DNA of 16,458 bases from Candidatus Auribacterota bacterium (GCA_026391995.1 JAPLCY010000096.1:12081-28538); one strand, 5' to 3'. Shown: positions 6,891 through 14,855, numbered from the stretch's first letter. Notes: a model not told the origin generated them from the letters alone. Translations and numbers: made by a program.

Positions 6891-9218
6891 ATGGACCTCA
6901 AATACGTTGGTAAGAATATCGCCCGCCCGGATGCCGCGCCCAAGGCGACGGGCAGGGTGCAGTTTCTCGATGACATCAGGCTGCCGGGGCTGCTGCACGC
7001 GGCGTTCCTGAGACCCGAGTATGCCCACGCGAAGATCATTTCCATCGACACCTCGGAGGCGGAGAAATGCGAGGGTGTGGTGAAGGTGGTCACGGGGAGG
7101 GAGTGCAGGTTCCGGTACGGGGAGAATATAAAGGACCGGCTGCCGATGGCCGTGGACCGGGTCCGCTGGATCGGCGAACCGGTGGCCGCCGTTGTCGCGG
7201 AGAGCGTCCACCAGGCGCAGCTCGCTGTCAAGAAGATCAAGGCGGTCTACGAGCCGCTCCCGGTGTACATAGACGCCCGCGACTCCCTGAAGAAAGACGC
7301 CGTGTTGATCCACGAGGACGCCCCGAACTTTGTCCGGCTGCCGGGCATGGAACCGGTGCCGGGTACCAACATCGCCAACCGCTACACCCTGAAGAAGGGG
7401 GATGTCGGGAAGGGGTTTGCCGAGGCGGAGGTCGTGGTCGAGGGAGAGTTCAACTACCCGTTCAGCTCATCCGCCGCCATCGAGCCCCATGGCGCCATTG
7501 TCTGGTTCCACGAAGACAAGACGATCGAGGCATGGTCGTCCTCCATATGCCCCTTCATCGTCCGGGAGGATATGGCCCATGTCTATGGACTGCCGATATC
7601 CGACGTGCGGGTGCATATACCCGAGATCGGAGGCTGTTTCGGGTATAAATCGGACGTCACCATCGAACAGACGGTCGCGTATGTCGCCAGTTTCGTGCCG
7701 GGGCGCCCCGTGAAATGGGTCGCCACCAGGAAGGAGGATCTCCTCAGCACGCTCATCGGGCACGGATTCAGGACGCAGATCAAGATCGGCGCGAAGAAGG
7801 ACGGTTCCCTCACCGCGCTTAAAACGACGATCCTCCACTCCACGGGCGCCTCGATGGACACGGGCATCCATGTCCTGATCGCCTGCACTCACAACTCCAC
7901 CGGCGCGTACGAGTTTCCGCACTGCCACCTCGAGGGGCTTTCGGTCTACACCAACACGCCCCCCGTCGGGGCCTACCGCGGCTACGGGCATCAGGAGTCG
8001 CAGTTCGCCATGGAGCGCATGATGGATATCCTCGCCCGGAAGCTCAGGATGGATCCGTTCGCCCTGCGCGAAAAGAATTACCTGGGACCGGGCAAGGTGA
8101 CCTCGCTCGGGGAGCGCCTGTGGGAATCGAACGGGGATGTGAAAAAGTGCGCTGACAGGGTCAGGGGCATCGTCTTCGCGAACAAGAAGAAGCCCGCGGA
8201 AGACGACCGGTATTACTACGGGCGCGGCTTCGCGGCCCTCATGAAGTCGCCGAAGGGGGCGTCCTTCTCATCCAAGAGCTGCTACTTGAAATTCAACAGC
8301 GACGGGAGCGTCTCGATCAACATGGGCGGAGCCGAGGTCGGCCAGGGGCTCAGGACGGTCGTGCGACAGGTCGCCGCCGAGGCCCTGAAGATTTCCCCGG
8401 AGCGGATCAGGGTCTACACGGAGATCGACACGCAATTTTCTCCGTGGGAATGGCAGACGATCGGATCGATGTTCACCATCCAGGGGGGCAGGGCGATCCT
8501 CAGGGCCGCCGAGAAGGCGATCGCCCAGATGAAGAGGACCGCGTCCCAGGTGTTGCGGGTTGACGAGGACAGGCTGGTGTATGACGGCGACTCAATCTAT
8601 CTGAACCACGATCCGGGCGTCAGGGTCGCCGTCACGAAGCTTGCGCGCGGCTACACCTATGACGATGGGGTGACGGTCGGCGAGGTGGTCCACACGACCG
8701 CCGACGCCCGCCTGCCCCGGCAGTCAAACCCGGACGCCTGCGGGCAGGGGACTATGGGGATCACCTACACCTTCGGCGCGCAGGCCTGCGAGATCAGGAT
8801 CGAGAAGGCGACGGGCAGGGTGCTCATCGACCACTTCGTTTCCTGCTTCGACGTGGGGAAGGTCATCAATCCCCGGCAGATCAGGGGACAGGTCACCGGC
8901 GGCGTGATGATGGCGATCGGCTCCACGCTGCACGAGGAGCTCAAGTTCACGCCGGACGGCCAGGCGGTCAACCCGCACTTTTCCAAATACCGGTTCCCGA
9001 CGATTCTGGACGCGCCGAAAAAGCAGACAGTCGAATTCGTGGAGACCCCGGAGCAGATCGGGCCGTTCGGGGCGCGGGGGATAGGGGAGCACCCGGTGAT
9101 CGGCGTCGCCCCGGCGATCCTGAACGCGGTCCATGACGCCATCGGCGTGGATTTTTGCGAGATACCGCTCACCAAAGAGAAGGTCTTGCAGGCGATCACG
9201 GCGAAGAGGGCACGGTAA
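6891..9218 (+). CDS. Xanthine dehydrogenase-family molybdopterin-binding (large) subunit
   Basis: Catalytic subunit of a molybdenum hydroxylase (xanthine oxidase family), which inserts water oxygen into a C-H bond and passes electrons to [2Fe-2S] clusters. The 775-residue protein has the family order: an a/b-hammerhead N-terminal domain (~18-125), GGCFGYK (247-253), AYRGYG (361-366), VGQG (483-486) and GARGIGE (727-733), whose Glu733 is at the catalytic base position. The stretch after the conserved DT (511-530) reads QTIGSMFT rather than the common ASR-type sequence, so the substrate pocket may be unusual. The ATG at 6891 has AGGAGA upstream; an upstream in-frame ATG at 6798 lies in the promoter. 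The substrate cannot be predicted; xanthine is only one option. The [2Fe-2S] gene overlaps its stop codon by one base. Confidence 0.93.
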   Translation: MDLKYVGKNIARPDAAPKATGRVQFLDDIRLPGLLHAAFLRPEYAHAKIISIDTSEAEKCEGVVKVVTGRECRFRYGENIKDRLPMAVDRVRWIGEPVAAVVAESVHQAQLAVKKIKAVYEPLPVYIDARDSLKKDAVLIHEDAPNFVRLPGMEPVPGTNIANRYTLKKGDVGKGFAEAEVVVEGEFNYPFSSSAAIEPHGAIVWFHEDKTIEAWSSSICPFIVREDMAHVYGLPISDVRVHIPEIGGCFGYKSDVTIEQTVAYVASFVPGRPVKWVATRKEDLLSTLIGHGFRTQIKIGAKKDGSLTALKTTILHSTGASMDTGIHVLIACTHNSTGAYEFPHCHLEGLSVYTNTPPVGAYRGYGHQESQFAMERMMDILARKLRMDPFALREKNYLGPGKVTSLGERLWESNGDVKKCADRVRGIVFANKKKPAEDDRYYYGRGFAALMKSPKGASFSSKSCYLKFNSDGSVSINMGGAEVGQGLRTVVRQVAAEALKISPERIRVYTEIDTQFSPWEWQTIGSMFTIQGGRAILRAAEKAIAQMKRTASQVLRVDEDRLVYDGDSIYLNHDPGVRVAVTKLARGYTYDDGVTVGEVVHTTADARLPRQSNPDACGQGTMGITYTFGAQACEIRIEKATGRVLIDHFVSCFDVGKVINPRQIRGQVTGGVMMAIGSTLHEELKFTPDGQAVNPHFSKYRFPTILDAPKKQTVEFVETPEQIGPFGARGIGEHPVIGVAPAILNAVHDAIGVDFCEIPLTKEKVLQAITAKRAR

Positions 9219-9697
9219 TGGCACAGACAATCACCTTTACGGTCAATGGGTCGGCGAAGAGCGTGGAGATCGAAGGATGGGAGAAGCTCATCGACGTCCT
9301 GCGGGACAGGCTGAACCTCACCGGCACGAAGCGCGGGTGCGACGACGCCTCCTGCGGCGCGTGCGTCGTGGTGGTGGACGGCGAGGCGGCGAGGAGCTGT
9401 GTGTATCTCGCCAAGAAGCTCGACGGGAAGAGCGTGGTCACCATCGAGGGAATGTCGAACGGCACGGCCCTGCACCCGATCCAGGAGGCGCTGATCGAGG
9501 CCGGCGCCGTCCAGTGCGGCTACTGTATCCCCGGAATCGTCATGGCGCTCTACGCCCTGTTCACCAGGAAGCTGGACGTCTCCGAGGATGAGATACTGGA
9601 GGAGCTCTCCCACCACCTCTGCCGCTGCACCGGCTACGAGGCGATACTGGAGGGCGCAAGGCTGGCGCAGAAGAAGATGGCCGAACGGCGCGGATAG
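9218..9697 (+). CDS. [2Fe-2S] subunit of the molybdenum hydroxylase
   Basis: Small electron-transfer subunit of the xanthine dehydrogenase/CO dehydrogenase family, 159 residues, a typical length. All eight cluster ligands are present: Cys41, 46, 49 and 61 in the N-terminal plant-ferredoxin-like domain, and Cys100, 103, 135 and 137 (CGYC and CRC) in the helical domain. The ATG overlaps the stop of the large subunit by one base and follows GAAGAGGG, so the two are translationally coupled. No FAD-binding middle subunit, XdhC or MobA homologue occurs in the window. The enzyme is either a two-subunit type like aldehyde oxidoreductase or takes its flavoprotein from elsewhere. Confidence 0.95.
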   Translation: MAQTITFTVNGSAKSVEIEGWEKLIDVLRDRLNLTGTKRGCDDASCGACVVVVDGEAARSCVYLAKKLDGKSVVTIEGMSNGTALHPIQEALIEAGAVQCGYCIPGIVMALYALFTRKLDVSEDEILEELSHHLCRCTGYEAILEGARLAQKKMAERRG

Positions 9698-9729
9698 CGC
9701 GGCGATCATGCCATCGGGAGACGCATAAG

Positions 9730-10386
9730 ATGAAGCGCGCAAAAACGATCGCGATCCTTTTCTCGGGGGGCACGGACAGCACCGCCACGGCGGTGTACTA
9801 CCTGCAGAAGGGGTATGCCGCGCACCTGCTCACCTTTGATAACGGGGCGGAGAAATGGCTGGAGCTCGCCGAGTTCAAGGCGCACCTCATCACAAAGCAA
9901 TTCCCCGGGCGGTGTGTGTGGAAATTGCTCGATTCCACACTCCTTTTTCACGATCTGGCCATCGTCCCGCTCGTGGACGACGTGAAGAAGTACGGCGGGC
10001 GCGGCAACCTGGTGTGCTGCGGGTGCAAGCTCGCGATGCTGTGCGGGGCGATTATCTATTGCAGGCGTCACGGCATCGCCCAGCTCGCGGACGGCTTCCA
10101 GAAAGCGCAGGATTACTACCCGGAGCAGACACCCGACTACATGATTCCCGCGGACCGGTTCGCCCGCGCCTACGGAATACGGTGCCTCCATCCCTTCTGG
10201 GAGCATCCTGACCTCTCACAGGACCATATCACCCTGAGTGGCGCCGTTCCGCCGTCGCCGATTCAACCCTACTGCATCTTCGGCTGTAATCCTATTACGG
10301 ACAGGAAGTTCATCCGCCCCTATGTCGAGAGCAAGCTGCCGGCGATGAGGCAGTACCTCACGCGCGGCCTTAAGTCGAAAGCCTGA
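9730..10386 (+). CDS. Cysteine-rich PP-loop ATP pyrophosphatase
   Basis: A 218-residue member of the adenine-nucleotide alpha-hydrolase (N-type ATP pyrophosphatase) superfamily. SGGTDS (12-17) is the PP-loop that binds ATP for substrate adenylation, as in QueC, ThiI, MnmA, TtcA and LarE. Nine cysteines occur, including CCGC (96-99), Cys105, Cys111, Cys152 and YCIFGC (181-186). These could bind Zn or an Fe-S cluster, or act in sulfur transfer. I cannot assign it to a characterised subfamily. It starts 32 bases after the [2Fe-2S] subunit, with GGGAG upstream, so it is probably in the Mo-hydroxylase operon. A role in thiolation, or in modifying the molybdenum cofactor or the substrate, is a reasonable inference but is not shown. 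A tRNA-modification role unrelated to the neighbours is the main alternative. Confidence 0.8.
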   Translation: MKRAKTIAILFSGGTDSTATAVYYLQKGYAAHLLTFDNGAEKWLELAEFKAHLITKQFPGRCVWKLLDSTLLFHDLAIVPLVDDVKKYGGRGNLVCCGCKLAMLCGAIIYCRRHGIAQLADGFQKAQDYYPEQTPDYMIPADRFARAYGIRCLHPFWEHPDLSQDHITLSGAVPPSPIQPYCIFGCNPITDRKFIRPYVESKLPAMRQYLTRGLKSKA

Positions 10387-10392
10387 GGGCCC

Positions 10393-10435
10393 ATTCCCTC
10401 CCCCCTCGCCATAGGCGAGCGAGCTTGAGGGGGAG
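10393..10435. repeat. Second copy of the C-rich dispersed repeat
   Basis: Its first 17 bases are identical to 2600-2616. It can fold as CTCGCC (10405-10410) with GGCGAG (10414-10419), or more widely through its C-tract and the TGAGGGGGAG at 10426-10435. It lies just after the PP-loop gene. Confidence 0.6.
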
Positions 10436-10475
10436 CCTGCCTGCCGCCTGCCTGCCGGCAGGCAGGGCAGGCAGG
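10436..10475. repeat. CCTGCC/GGCAGG palindromic element
   Basis: The inner part (10447-10466) is a perfect 20-base palindrome of CCTGCCTGCC and its complement. An outer stem (10436-10444 with 10467-10475) extends it, leaving a two-base bulge. A related palindrome lies at 16340-16355. No T-run follows, so a simple terminator is unlikely; it resembles REP-like dispersed palindromes. Confidence 0.75.
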
Positions 10476-10603
10476 GGGAAGGGTGGAGGGATGCTATCTC
10501 CATGGGACCCGTTACGAGGCCCTGGGATAAAGCCTGAGGATCAAGGGCCTGATTCGAGAGTACTGAGACAGAAGTCAGACGATTGACCGGAGGAGGTTAT
10601 CCA

Positions 10604-10930
10604 ATGGGTTCGAATACAGTCAGCGTGAATGACGCCAGCTTCAAGGCCGAGGTTCTTGATTCCCCCCTGCCCGTCCTGGTCGACTTCTTCGCCGCCTGGT
10701 GCGGCCCCTGCGGCATGCTGGCCCCGGTGATCGAGGCGGTCGCCGCCGCGTACGAGGGGAGGCTCAAGGTCTGCAAGGTGGACATTGACGGCGCCGCGCA
10801 GAGCGCCGCCGCACACGGCGTCATGAGCATTCCCACCCTTGTCCTCTTCAAGGCCGGCAAGGAGGTTGACCGGCTTGTCGGCTCCGTTCCCCGCGCGGCC
10901 ATCGAGAAGATGGTGAATGCCCGCCTATGA
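10604..10930 (+). CDS. trxA: Thioredoxin
   Basis: Cytosolic disulfide reductase of 108 residues. The redox motif WCGPC (Cys33, Cys36) and the cis-proline loop MSIPT (Pro77) are both present, with the standard FFAAWCGPC context. The residue after the active site is Gly instead of the usual Lys. The ATG at 10604 follows GGAGGAGG at good spacing; an in-frame ATG at 10583 precedes that ribosome site and is unlikely. It overlaps the next gene by four bases. It may serve general thiol redox balance; no specific partner is shown by context. Confidence 0.95.
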   Translation: MGSNTVSVNDASFKAEVLDSPLPVLVDFFAAWCGPCGMLAPVIEAVAAAYEGRLKVCKVDIDGAAQSAAAHGVMSIPTLVLFKAGKEVDRLVGSVPRAAIEKMVNARL

Positions 10931-11331
10931 GGCACGCTGCGCCGGAGCCAGACGGGACTCAGGAGGCCCTCGCTCGCACGCGCGCTGTCCTCGACCGGGC
11001 CCGCAGCGTGATGGATGGCGATCCAGGGGCCCATTTTTGCACTGTGCCCGCCGCCGCGTCTCCCGCGGGCTCCCGACGGCATAATTCCGCGGCGATGATC
11101 GCCCTCGCGTGCGCCATCCTTGTCGCGCTCGGTCTCGCGCTCCACTACAGGATGCGGATCAGCCGGACCGCGGCCGAAGTGGCCCAGATGTCAGCCCTTG
11201 TCGCCGCCGCTCAGGAGCAGCAGAAGAGGGAAGGCGCGCGGCACGCCTGCCAGGTCGAGGAGTTGAAAAAAGAACTCGAGGACGCGCGCGAGGCTTCAAA
11301 GGGCAGGGCGCGATTCCTCGGTATTTTCTGA
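10927..11331 (+). CDS. Single-pass membrane protein with coiled coil, unknown function
   Basis: A 134-residue protein of no recognised family. Residues 1-54 are polar, with several Arg and Pro residues; 55-73 form one hydrophobic helix; 80-125 are heptad-like (EVAQMSALVAAAQEQ, then VEELKKELEDA), indicating a coiled coil. The start ATG overlaps the thioredoxin stop in an ATGA, so it is translationally coupled to trxA. Two cysteines (38 and 108) flank the membrane segment, and coupling to thioredoxin makes a redox link thinkable but unsupported. It is the last gene of the GC-rich part of the window. Confidence 0.7.
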   Translation: MRHAAPEPDGTQEALARTRAVLDRARSVMDGDPGAHFCTVPAAASPAGSRRHNSAAMIALACAILVALGLALHYRMRISRTAAEVAQMSALVAAAQEQQKREGARHACQVEELKKELEDAREASKGRARFLGIF

Positions 11332-11352
11332 ATTTCGGGGGAAAGAAGTATG

Positions 11353-11381
11353 TTTATAAACTCGTAAATACTTGGTATACT
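11353..11381 (+). promoter_or_regulatory. Extended -10 promoter of the signalling operon
   Basis: TTTATA (11353-11358), a 17-base spacer, then TG-g-TATACT (11373-11381). The -35 is weak, but the extended -10 is good. The predicted start near 11388 would produce a leader of about 115 bases before the first open frame. Confidence 0.55.
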
Positions 11382-11387
11382 AAACAC

Positions 11388-11495
11388 GTTATGAGACCTC
11401 ATGCATCGTGCACATGCAAGTGTAGGCGGTGTAATCGGTCGTGGTGAGGCAACCCAAGTCCTGTAGAAATACAGGCCTTGGGTATTTTTGTTTTT
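11388..11495 (+). promoter_or_regulatory. Structured leader with terminator-like hairpin (possible attenuator or small RNA)
   Basis: Between the promoter and the first frame, CCTCA (11397-11401) can pair with TGAGG (11445-11449), enclosing a hairpin TGCAT/ATGCA (11402-11418). This is followed by a long stem (11452-11465 with 11470-11483, one mismatch, GAAA loop) and the tail ATTTTTGTTTTT. The last hairpin is a good intrinsic terminator placed upstream of the operon. It could be an attenuator or riboswitch, end a ~105-base small RNA, or only terminate the upstream transcript. I tried to match c-di-GMP, preQ1, purine, fluoride and ykkC motifs by eye and none fits. Confidence 0.5.
11452..11495 (+). 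terminator. Intrinsic terminator-like hairpin upstream of the sensor operon
   Basis: A stem of 14 positions with a single mismatch (11459 against 11476) closes on GAAA and runs into a T-rich tail broken by one G. It lies 9-50 bases before the CheB-like remnant. Confidence 0.75.
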
Positions 11496-11503
11496 GGGGG
11501 AAA

Positions 11504-11620
11504 ATGAAAAATGAAACAAGAGTAGCTTCAAAAGACAAAAAGATCATGTTCACGGCTCTCAACGCAAGACCTTTTCCCATTGTCGGTATCGGGGGTTCTG
11601 CCGGAGGGCTTGAAGAATGA
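11504..11620 (+). pseudogene. CheB N-terminal remnant (broken CheB-CheR-PAS kinase)
   Basis: A 38-codon frame ends in [16 protein letters not shown] and then a stop. The motif is the N-terminal strand and nucleotide-site-like loop of a CheB methylesterase domain, usually followed by about 170 more CheB residues. In hybrid CheB-CheR-PAS kinases this stretch opens the protein and is preceded by a short Lys-rich tail, as here (KNETRVASKDKK). The stop overlaps the ATG of the PAS kinase in ATGA, and GGAGGG within the remnant serves as that gene's ribosome site. I infer that the CheB remainder and the whole CheR part were deleted, with the stub kept as a leader peptide. A collapse during assembly is the alternative. 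Confidence 0.75.
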
Positions 11621-14085
11621 AAAATAGAAAGCAAAAGGTCAAGTCGAAAATTGAAATAGCTCTGGAATATGGCAATAGTGTTATCGCGACACTCAGAGAG
11701 CCGTTTCTGGTGCTGGATAAAAACTTGCGAATTATTTCTGCCAACCAATCGTTCTATGCAACCTTTGCGGTTGCAGAAAAAGACACGATAGGTCGACCGC
11801 TTCCTGATCTGGGTGACAGGCAATGGAATATCCCCAAGCTGCTGCAGCTTTTAAGAGAGATCATACCGAGGGAAAAAGTGGTTAAAAATTATAAAGTCGA
11901 GCATACCTTTGAGCACATCGGACAGCGGGTCGTGCTCGTGAATGCCCGCCAGTTGCGGGTCCCCGGGGAAATAGCGGGGGTAATAGCCGCAGGGGTAAGA
12001 GGAGGAGCGGCAGCAGAAGAAGAACTGATTCTCATGGCTATTGAAGACATTACCGAGCGCAGTCGTTTACAAGAAGAATTGGTGGCGTCTGAGGAGCGTT
12101 ATCGCAGGGCCTTTGAAACATCGCGGGACGGCTTATTGCTTGTTCATAAACTTGGAGGCAACATTCTTAATTCTAACGCATCTGCCCAGGAATTGCTGGG
12201 TTATTCCCCTAAGGAGTTTTTGAAAAAGAAACTGTGGGAGATTGGCGCGGTTAATGATGAAAACGACTTCCAAATGGTAGTGTCAAGACTGGAAAGGGAT
12301 GGCATCGTTCATTACGAAGAAACACCGGTAAAAAACCAAAAAGGTCTGAGCATCAATACGGAAGTTATCTTAGTCAACAAGGCAAAAGTTATCCAATGTA
12401 ACATCCGCGACATTACCAAGCGCAAGCGGATGGAGAAGGAATTGGCGCAGACAAAGGAAAATCAATACAGGACGCTTATTGAAAATCTTCCCCAAAAGGT
12501 ATTCATTAAGAACAGGGATTCGGTGTACATATCCTGTAATGAGAATTACGCTAGGGATTTAAAGATCACGCCGGAAGAAATTGCCGGGAAGACGGATCAT
12601 GATCTCTACCCCCGGGAACTGGCCGACAAATACAAAGCGGATGACGCAAGGATCATGGCGACCGGCAAAACGGAGGAGATCGAGGAAAGATACACTCATG
12701 GCGGCAGGGAGAGGTATGTCCATACCCTGAAGGCATGTCTCAAGGATGACAAGGATAAAGTCGAGGGATTATTCGGCATCTTCTGGGACATCACCGAACG
12801 CAAAGAGGCTGAAGACGCGGTGCACCGCCTGAATAGGCGGATTGAATTCATCCTCGGAGCCACAAAAACCGGCCTCGATATCATCGATTCTGATTTCAAT
12901 GTGGTGTACATCGATCCCAAATGGGGAAAAGTCTACGGGGCCCATGCCGGCAGAAAATGTTACGAATATTTCATGGGCAAAAAAGAGGCCTGCCCCCACT
13001 GCGGGGTCGCACAAGCATTGGCCACAAAGGAGATTGTGGTGAACGAGGAGATTCTGTCAAAGGAGGGGAACCGGCCCATACAGGTAACCAGCATTCCCTT
13101 TCAGGATCAAGACGGCAATTGGCTGGTGGCGGAAGTCAATGTTGACATCACTGAGCGTAAGAAAGCCGAGGACGAGATAAGAGCGTCCGAAGCAAAATTC
13201 AGGACCATCTTTGACAACGCAGTGGATGGAATATTATTAGCCGACGAGGAAAGCAAGAAATTCTATATGGGTAATAGGGCGATATGCCGGATGCTTGGTT
13301 GCAGGTTTGAGGAAATTAAAAGATTAAGCATCATGGACATTCATCCCGAAAGAGACCTCCCATATGTTATTGGTCAGTTTGAAAAGCAGGCGAAAGGAAC
13401 AATCAGCCTGTCCAGGGATATGCCCGTTAAGAGAAAAGATGGCAGTGTATTTTATGCCGACATTAATGCGACAGCTGTCATCATTGGCGGGAAGAGATAT
13501 CTCATGGGGATTTTTCACGATCTCACCGATCTAAAGATGGCAGAAGAGGAGAGAAGACGCGCAGCAGAATTTAAAACCACCGCGCAGAAAATAGAATCGG
13601 GAAAAATGGGATATGATATGCGGGATAATGATATTAATGAGATAGTACGCGAGGTTAGTAATACCCTGAACATTCTGGCAAAAGGGAAGAAGCTGGATTT
13701 GGTAGTGGACACGGATGGTAACATACCCAGGATACGGTTCGATAGGGACAAGATTATTCAGGTGCTCACCAATTTAGTGAGCAACGCCATAAAATTTACG
13801 GAAAAAGGCAGCATATCCATAAGGACGCTCAAGGATAAAAATATGGTGCGTGTGACGGTAGAGGATACCGGCCCGGGTATCAAGGCCAGCGAGATGCAAA
13901 AGCTTTTTCAGCCCTTTGAGCAGTTGGATAGCGGCGGAGGGAAGAAAATGGGCGGCACGGGCCTGGGGTTGCCAATTTCCAAGGAGCTCATTGCCGCGCA
14001 TAACGGAAAAATCTGGGCGGAGTCGGAATTAGGCAAAGGGAGTGCATTTCATTTCACGTTGCCAATCAAGGAACGCAGGGGCTGA
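11617..14085 (+). CDS. Multi-PAS sensor kinase-like protein lacking the HisKA domain
   Basis: An 822-residue soluble protein with no signal peptide or membrane helix. Five PAS-type units are visible: ~14-148 (the PAS variant that follows CheR in CheB-CheR kinases, with [21 protein letters not shown]), ~158-270, ~282-396, ~403-515 and ~523-637, each ending in DIT/DLT + ERK-like. The fourth has Cys448, Cys459 and Cys462 (CPHC), possibly metal- or redox-sensing. The C-terminal HATPase domain is intact: N-box [12 protein letters not shown] (717-728), DTGPGI (750-755) and GGTGLGL (779-785). The usual HisKA segment with the SHELRTP phosphoacceptor is missing. The sequence passes directly from [12 protein letters not shown] (644-655), normally just before the H-box, to AQKIESGKM (656-664), normally after the dimerisation helices. 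Classical autophosphorylation is therefore not expected; it may bind ATP without kinase output, or work with another DHp protein. Two receivers follow. Confidence 0.88.
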   Translation: MKNRKQKVKSKIEIALEYGNSVIATLREPFLVLDKNLRIISANQSFYATFAVAEKDTIGRPLPDLGDRQWNIPKLLQLLREIIPREKVVKNYKVEHTFEHIGQRVVLVNARQLRVPGEIAGVIAAGVRGGAAAEEELILMAIEDITERSRLQEELVASEERYRRAFETSRDGLLLVHKLGGNILNSNASAQELLGYSPKEFLKKKLWEIGAVNDENDFQMVVSRLERDGIVHYEETPVKNQKGLSINTEVILVNKAKVIQCNIRDITKRKRMEKELAQTKENQYRTLIENLPQKVFIKNRDSVYISCNENYARDLKITPEEIAGKTDHDLYPRELADKYKADDARIMATGKTEEIEERYTHGGRERYVHTLKACLKDDKDKVEGLFGIFWDITERKEAEDAVHRLNRRIEFILGATKTGLDIIDSDFNVVYIDPKWGKVYGAHAGRKCYEYFMGKKEACPHCGVAQALATKEIVVNEEILSKEGNRPIQVTSIPFQDQDGNWLVAEVNVDITERKKAEDEIRASEAKFRTIFDNAVDGILLADEESKKFYMGNRAICRMLGCRFEEIKRLSIMDIHPERDLPYVIGQFEKQAKGTISLSRDMPVKRKDGSVFYADINATAVIIGGKRYLMGIFHDLTDLKMAEEERRRAAEFKTTAQKIESGKMGYDMRDNDINEIVREVSNTLNILAKGKKLDLVVDTDGNIPRIRFDRDKIIQVLTNLVSNAIKFTEKGSISIRTLKDKNMVRVTVEDTGPGIKASEMQKLFQPFEQLDSGGGKKMGGTGLGLPISKELIAAHNGKIWAESELGKGSAFHFTLPIKERRG

Positions 14086-14087
14086 AT

Positions 14088-14450
14088 ATGACAAAAAAGA
14101 TTTTGGTCGTTGATGACGACGCTGACCTGCGTAAGCTCATGTTCATTAGATTAAGAAAAGCGGGCTACGAGGCATTGGGCGGGGTGGACGGCCAGGAGGC
14201 CTTGGCTCTGGCGCGCCAAATTGTCCCTGATCTTATTATCCTTGATGTATTTCTCCCTATAATCGACGGCGTTGCGGTTGCTAGGCAATTGAGAAGCAAT
14301 AAACGGCTCCAGCATATCCCCGTAATTTTTATTTCCGCCGCTGACAGGACTCTCGTTGAAAGAGTCCGGGAGGCCGGGGCGGCCGGCCATCTTGCCAAGC
14401 CGTTTGATCCGGAGGCATTGATCGGCATGGTAAAGAAGATCCTGGGATGA
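14088..14450 (+). CDS. Single-domain response regulator (receiver), first of two
   Basis: A 120-residue CheY-like receiver without an output domain. The acidic pocket (Asp10, Asp11), phosphoacceptor Asp53 in ILDVFLP, the switch residue Ser83 and Lys104 (AKPF) are all present, so it looks phosphorylatable. The start lies two bases after the kinase stop, which indicates a shared message. With the upstream kinase lacking a phosphoacceptor histidine, its phosphate source is unclear: another kinase, or small-molecule donors. Confidence 0.93.
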   Translation: MTKKILVVDDDADLRKLMFIRLRKAGYEALGGVDGQEALALARQIVPDLIILDVFLPIIDGVAVARQLRSNKRLQHIPVIFISAADRTLVERVREAGAAGHLAKPFDPEALIGMVKKILG

Positions 14451-14465
14451 GAGGAAGGGGCACTA

Positions 14466-14855
14466 ATGACTGACACTAATTTCAGGTTGAAGAAGATTAT
14501 GGTGGTAGACGATGAGGGGGATCTCCTGAGCCTGGCAAGGACACGGCTCGAGAAAAGCGGATATAAGGTCATGACGCTTGAGGATGGGGCGTGCGTCCAG
14601 GAGGTCGCGAAATCGGAAAGGCCGGACCTCATCCTTTTGGACGTCATGATGACCGACAAGAGCGGCTGGGACGTGTGCCGGGAATTGAAGGCCGATGAGT
14701 CCACGCGCGGAATACCGGTAATCGTATGTACCGCGTATTATCCGGGGGAGGAATACGTCAAGCGAAGTTCCGGGGAAGCCGGAGCGGATGACTATATCCT
14801 GAAACCCTTCGAAGCACAAGCCCTCCTCGCCAAGATAAAATTATTGATAAAGTAA
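14466..14855 (+). CDS. Single-domain response regulator (receiver), second of two
   Basis: A 129-residue receiver with Asp15/Asp16, phosphoacceptor Asp59 (ILLDVMMTDKSG), Thr89 and Lys113 (ILKPF), all key residues intact. No DNA-binding or enzymatic output domain follows. The ATG is preceded by GAGGAAGGGG, 15 bases after the first receiver. Its C-terminal sequence VCTAYYPGEEYVKRSSGEAG is close to that of the truncated copy at the end of the window, implying a local family of such receivers. Confidence 0.93.
   Translation: MTDTNFRLKKIMVVDDEGDLLSLARTRLEKSGYKVMTLEDGACVQEVAKSERPDLILLDVMMTDKSGWDVCRELKADESTRGIPVIVCTAYYPGEEYVKRSSGEAGADDYILKPFEAQALLAKIKLLIK

Noticed and set aside
8765..9742. 325-codon minus-strand frame opposite the Mo-hydroxylase genes
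   Set aside because: The plus-strand genes carry full family motifs and coupled starts; the antisense frame has none.
10216..10503. Minus-strand frame containing CLPAGRRQAG
   Set aside because: The peptide is produced by the palindromic repeat and is a common artefact of such elements, not a gene.
11388..11495. A known riboswitch (c-di-GMP-I, preQ1, purine, fluoride, ykkC)
   Set aside because: Conserved core bases of these classes could not be found; only the fold and terminator are supported.
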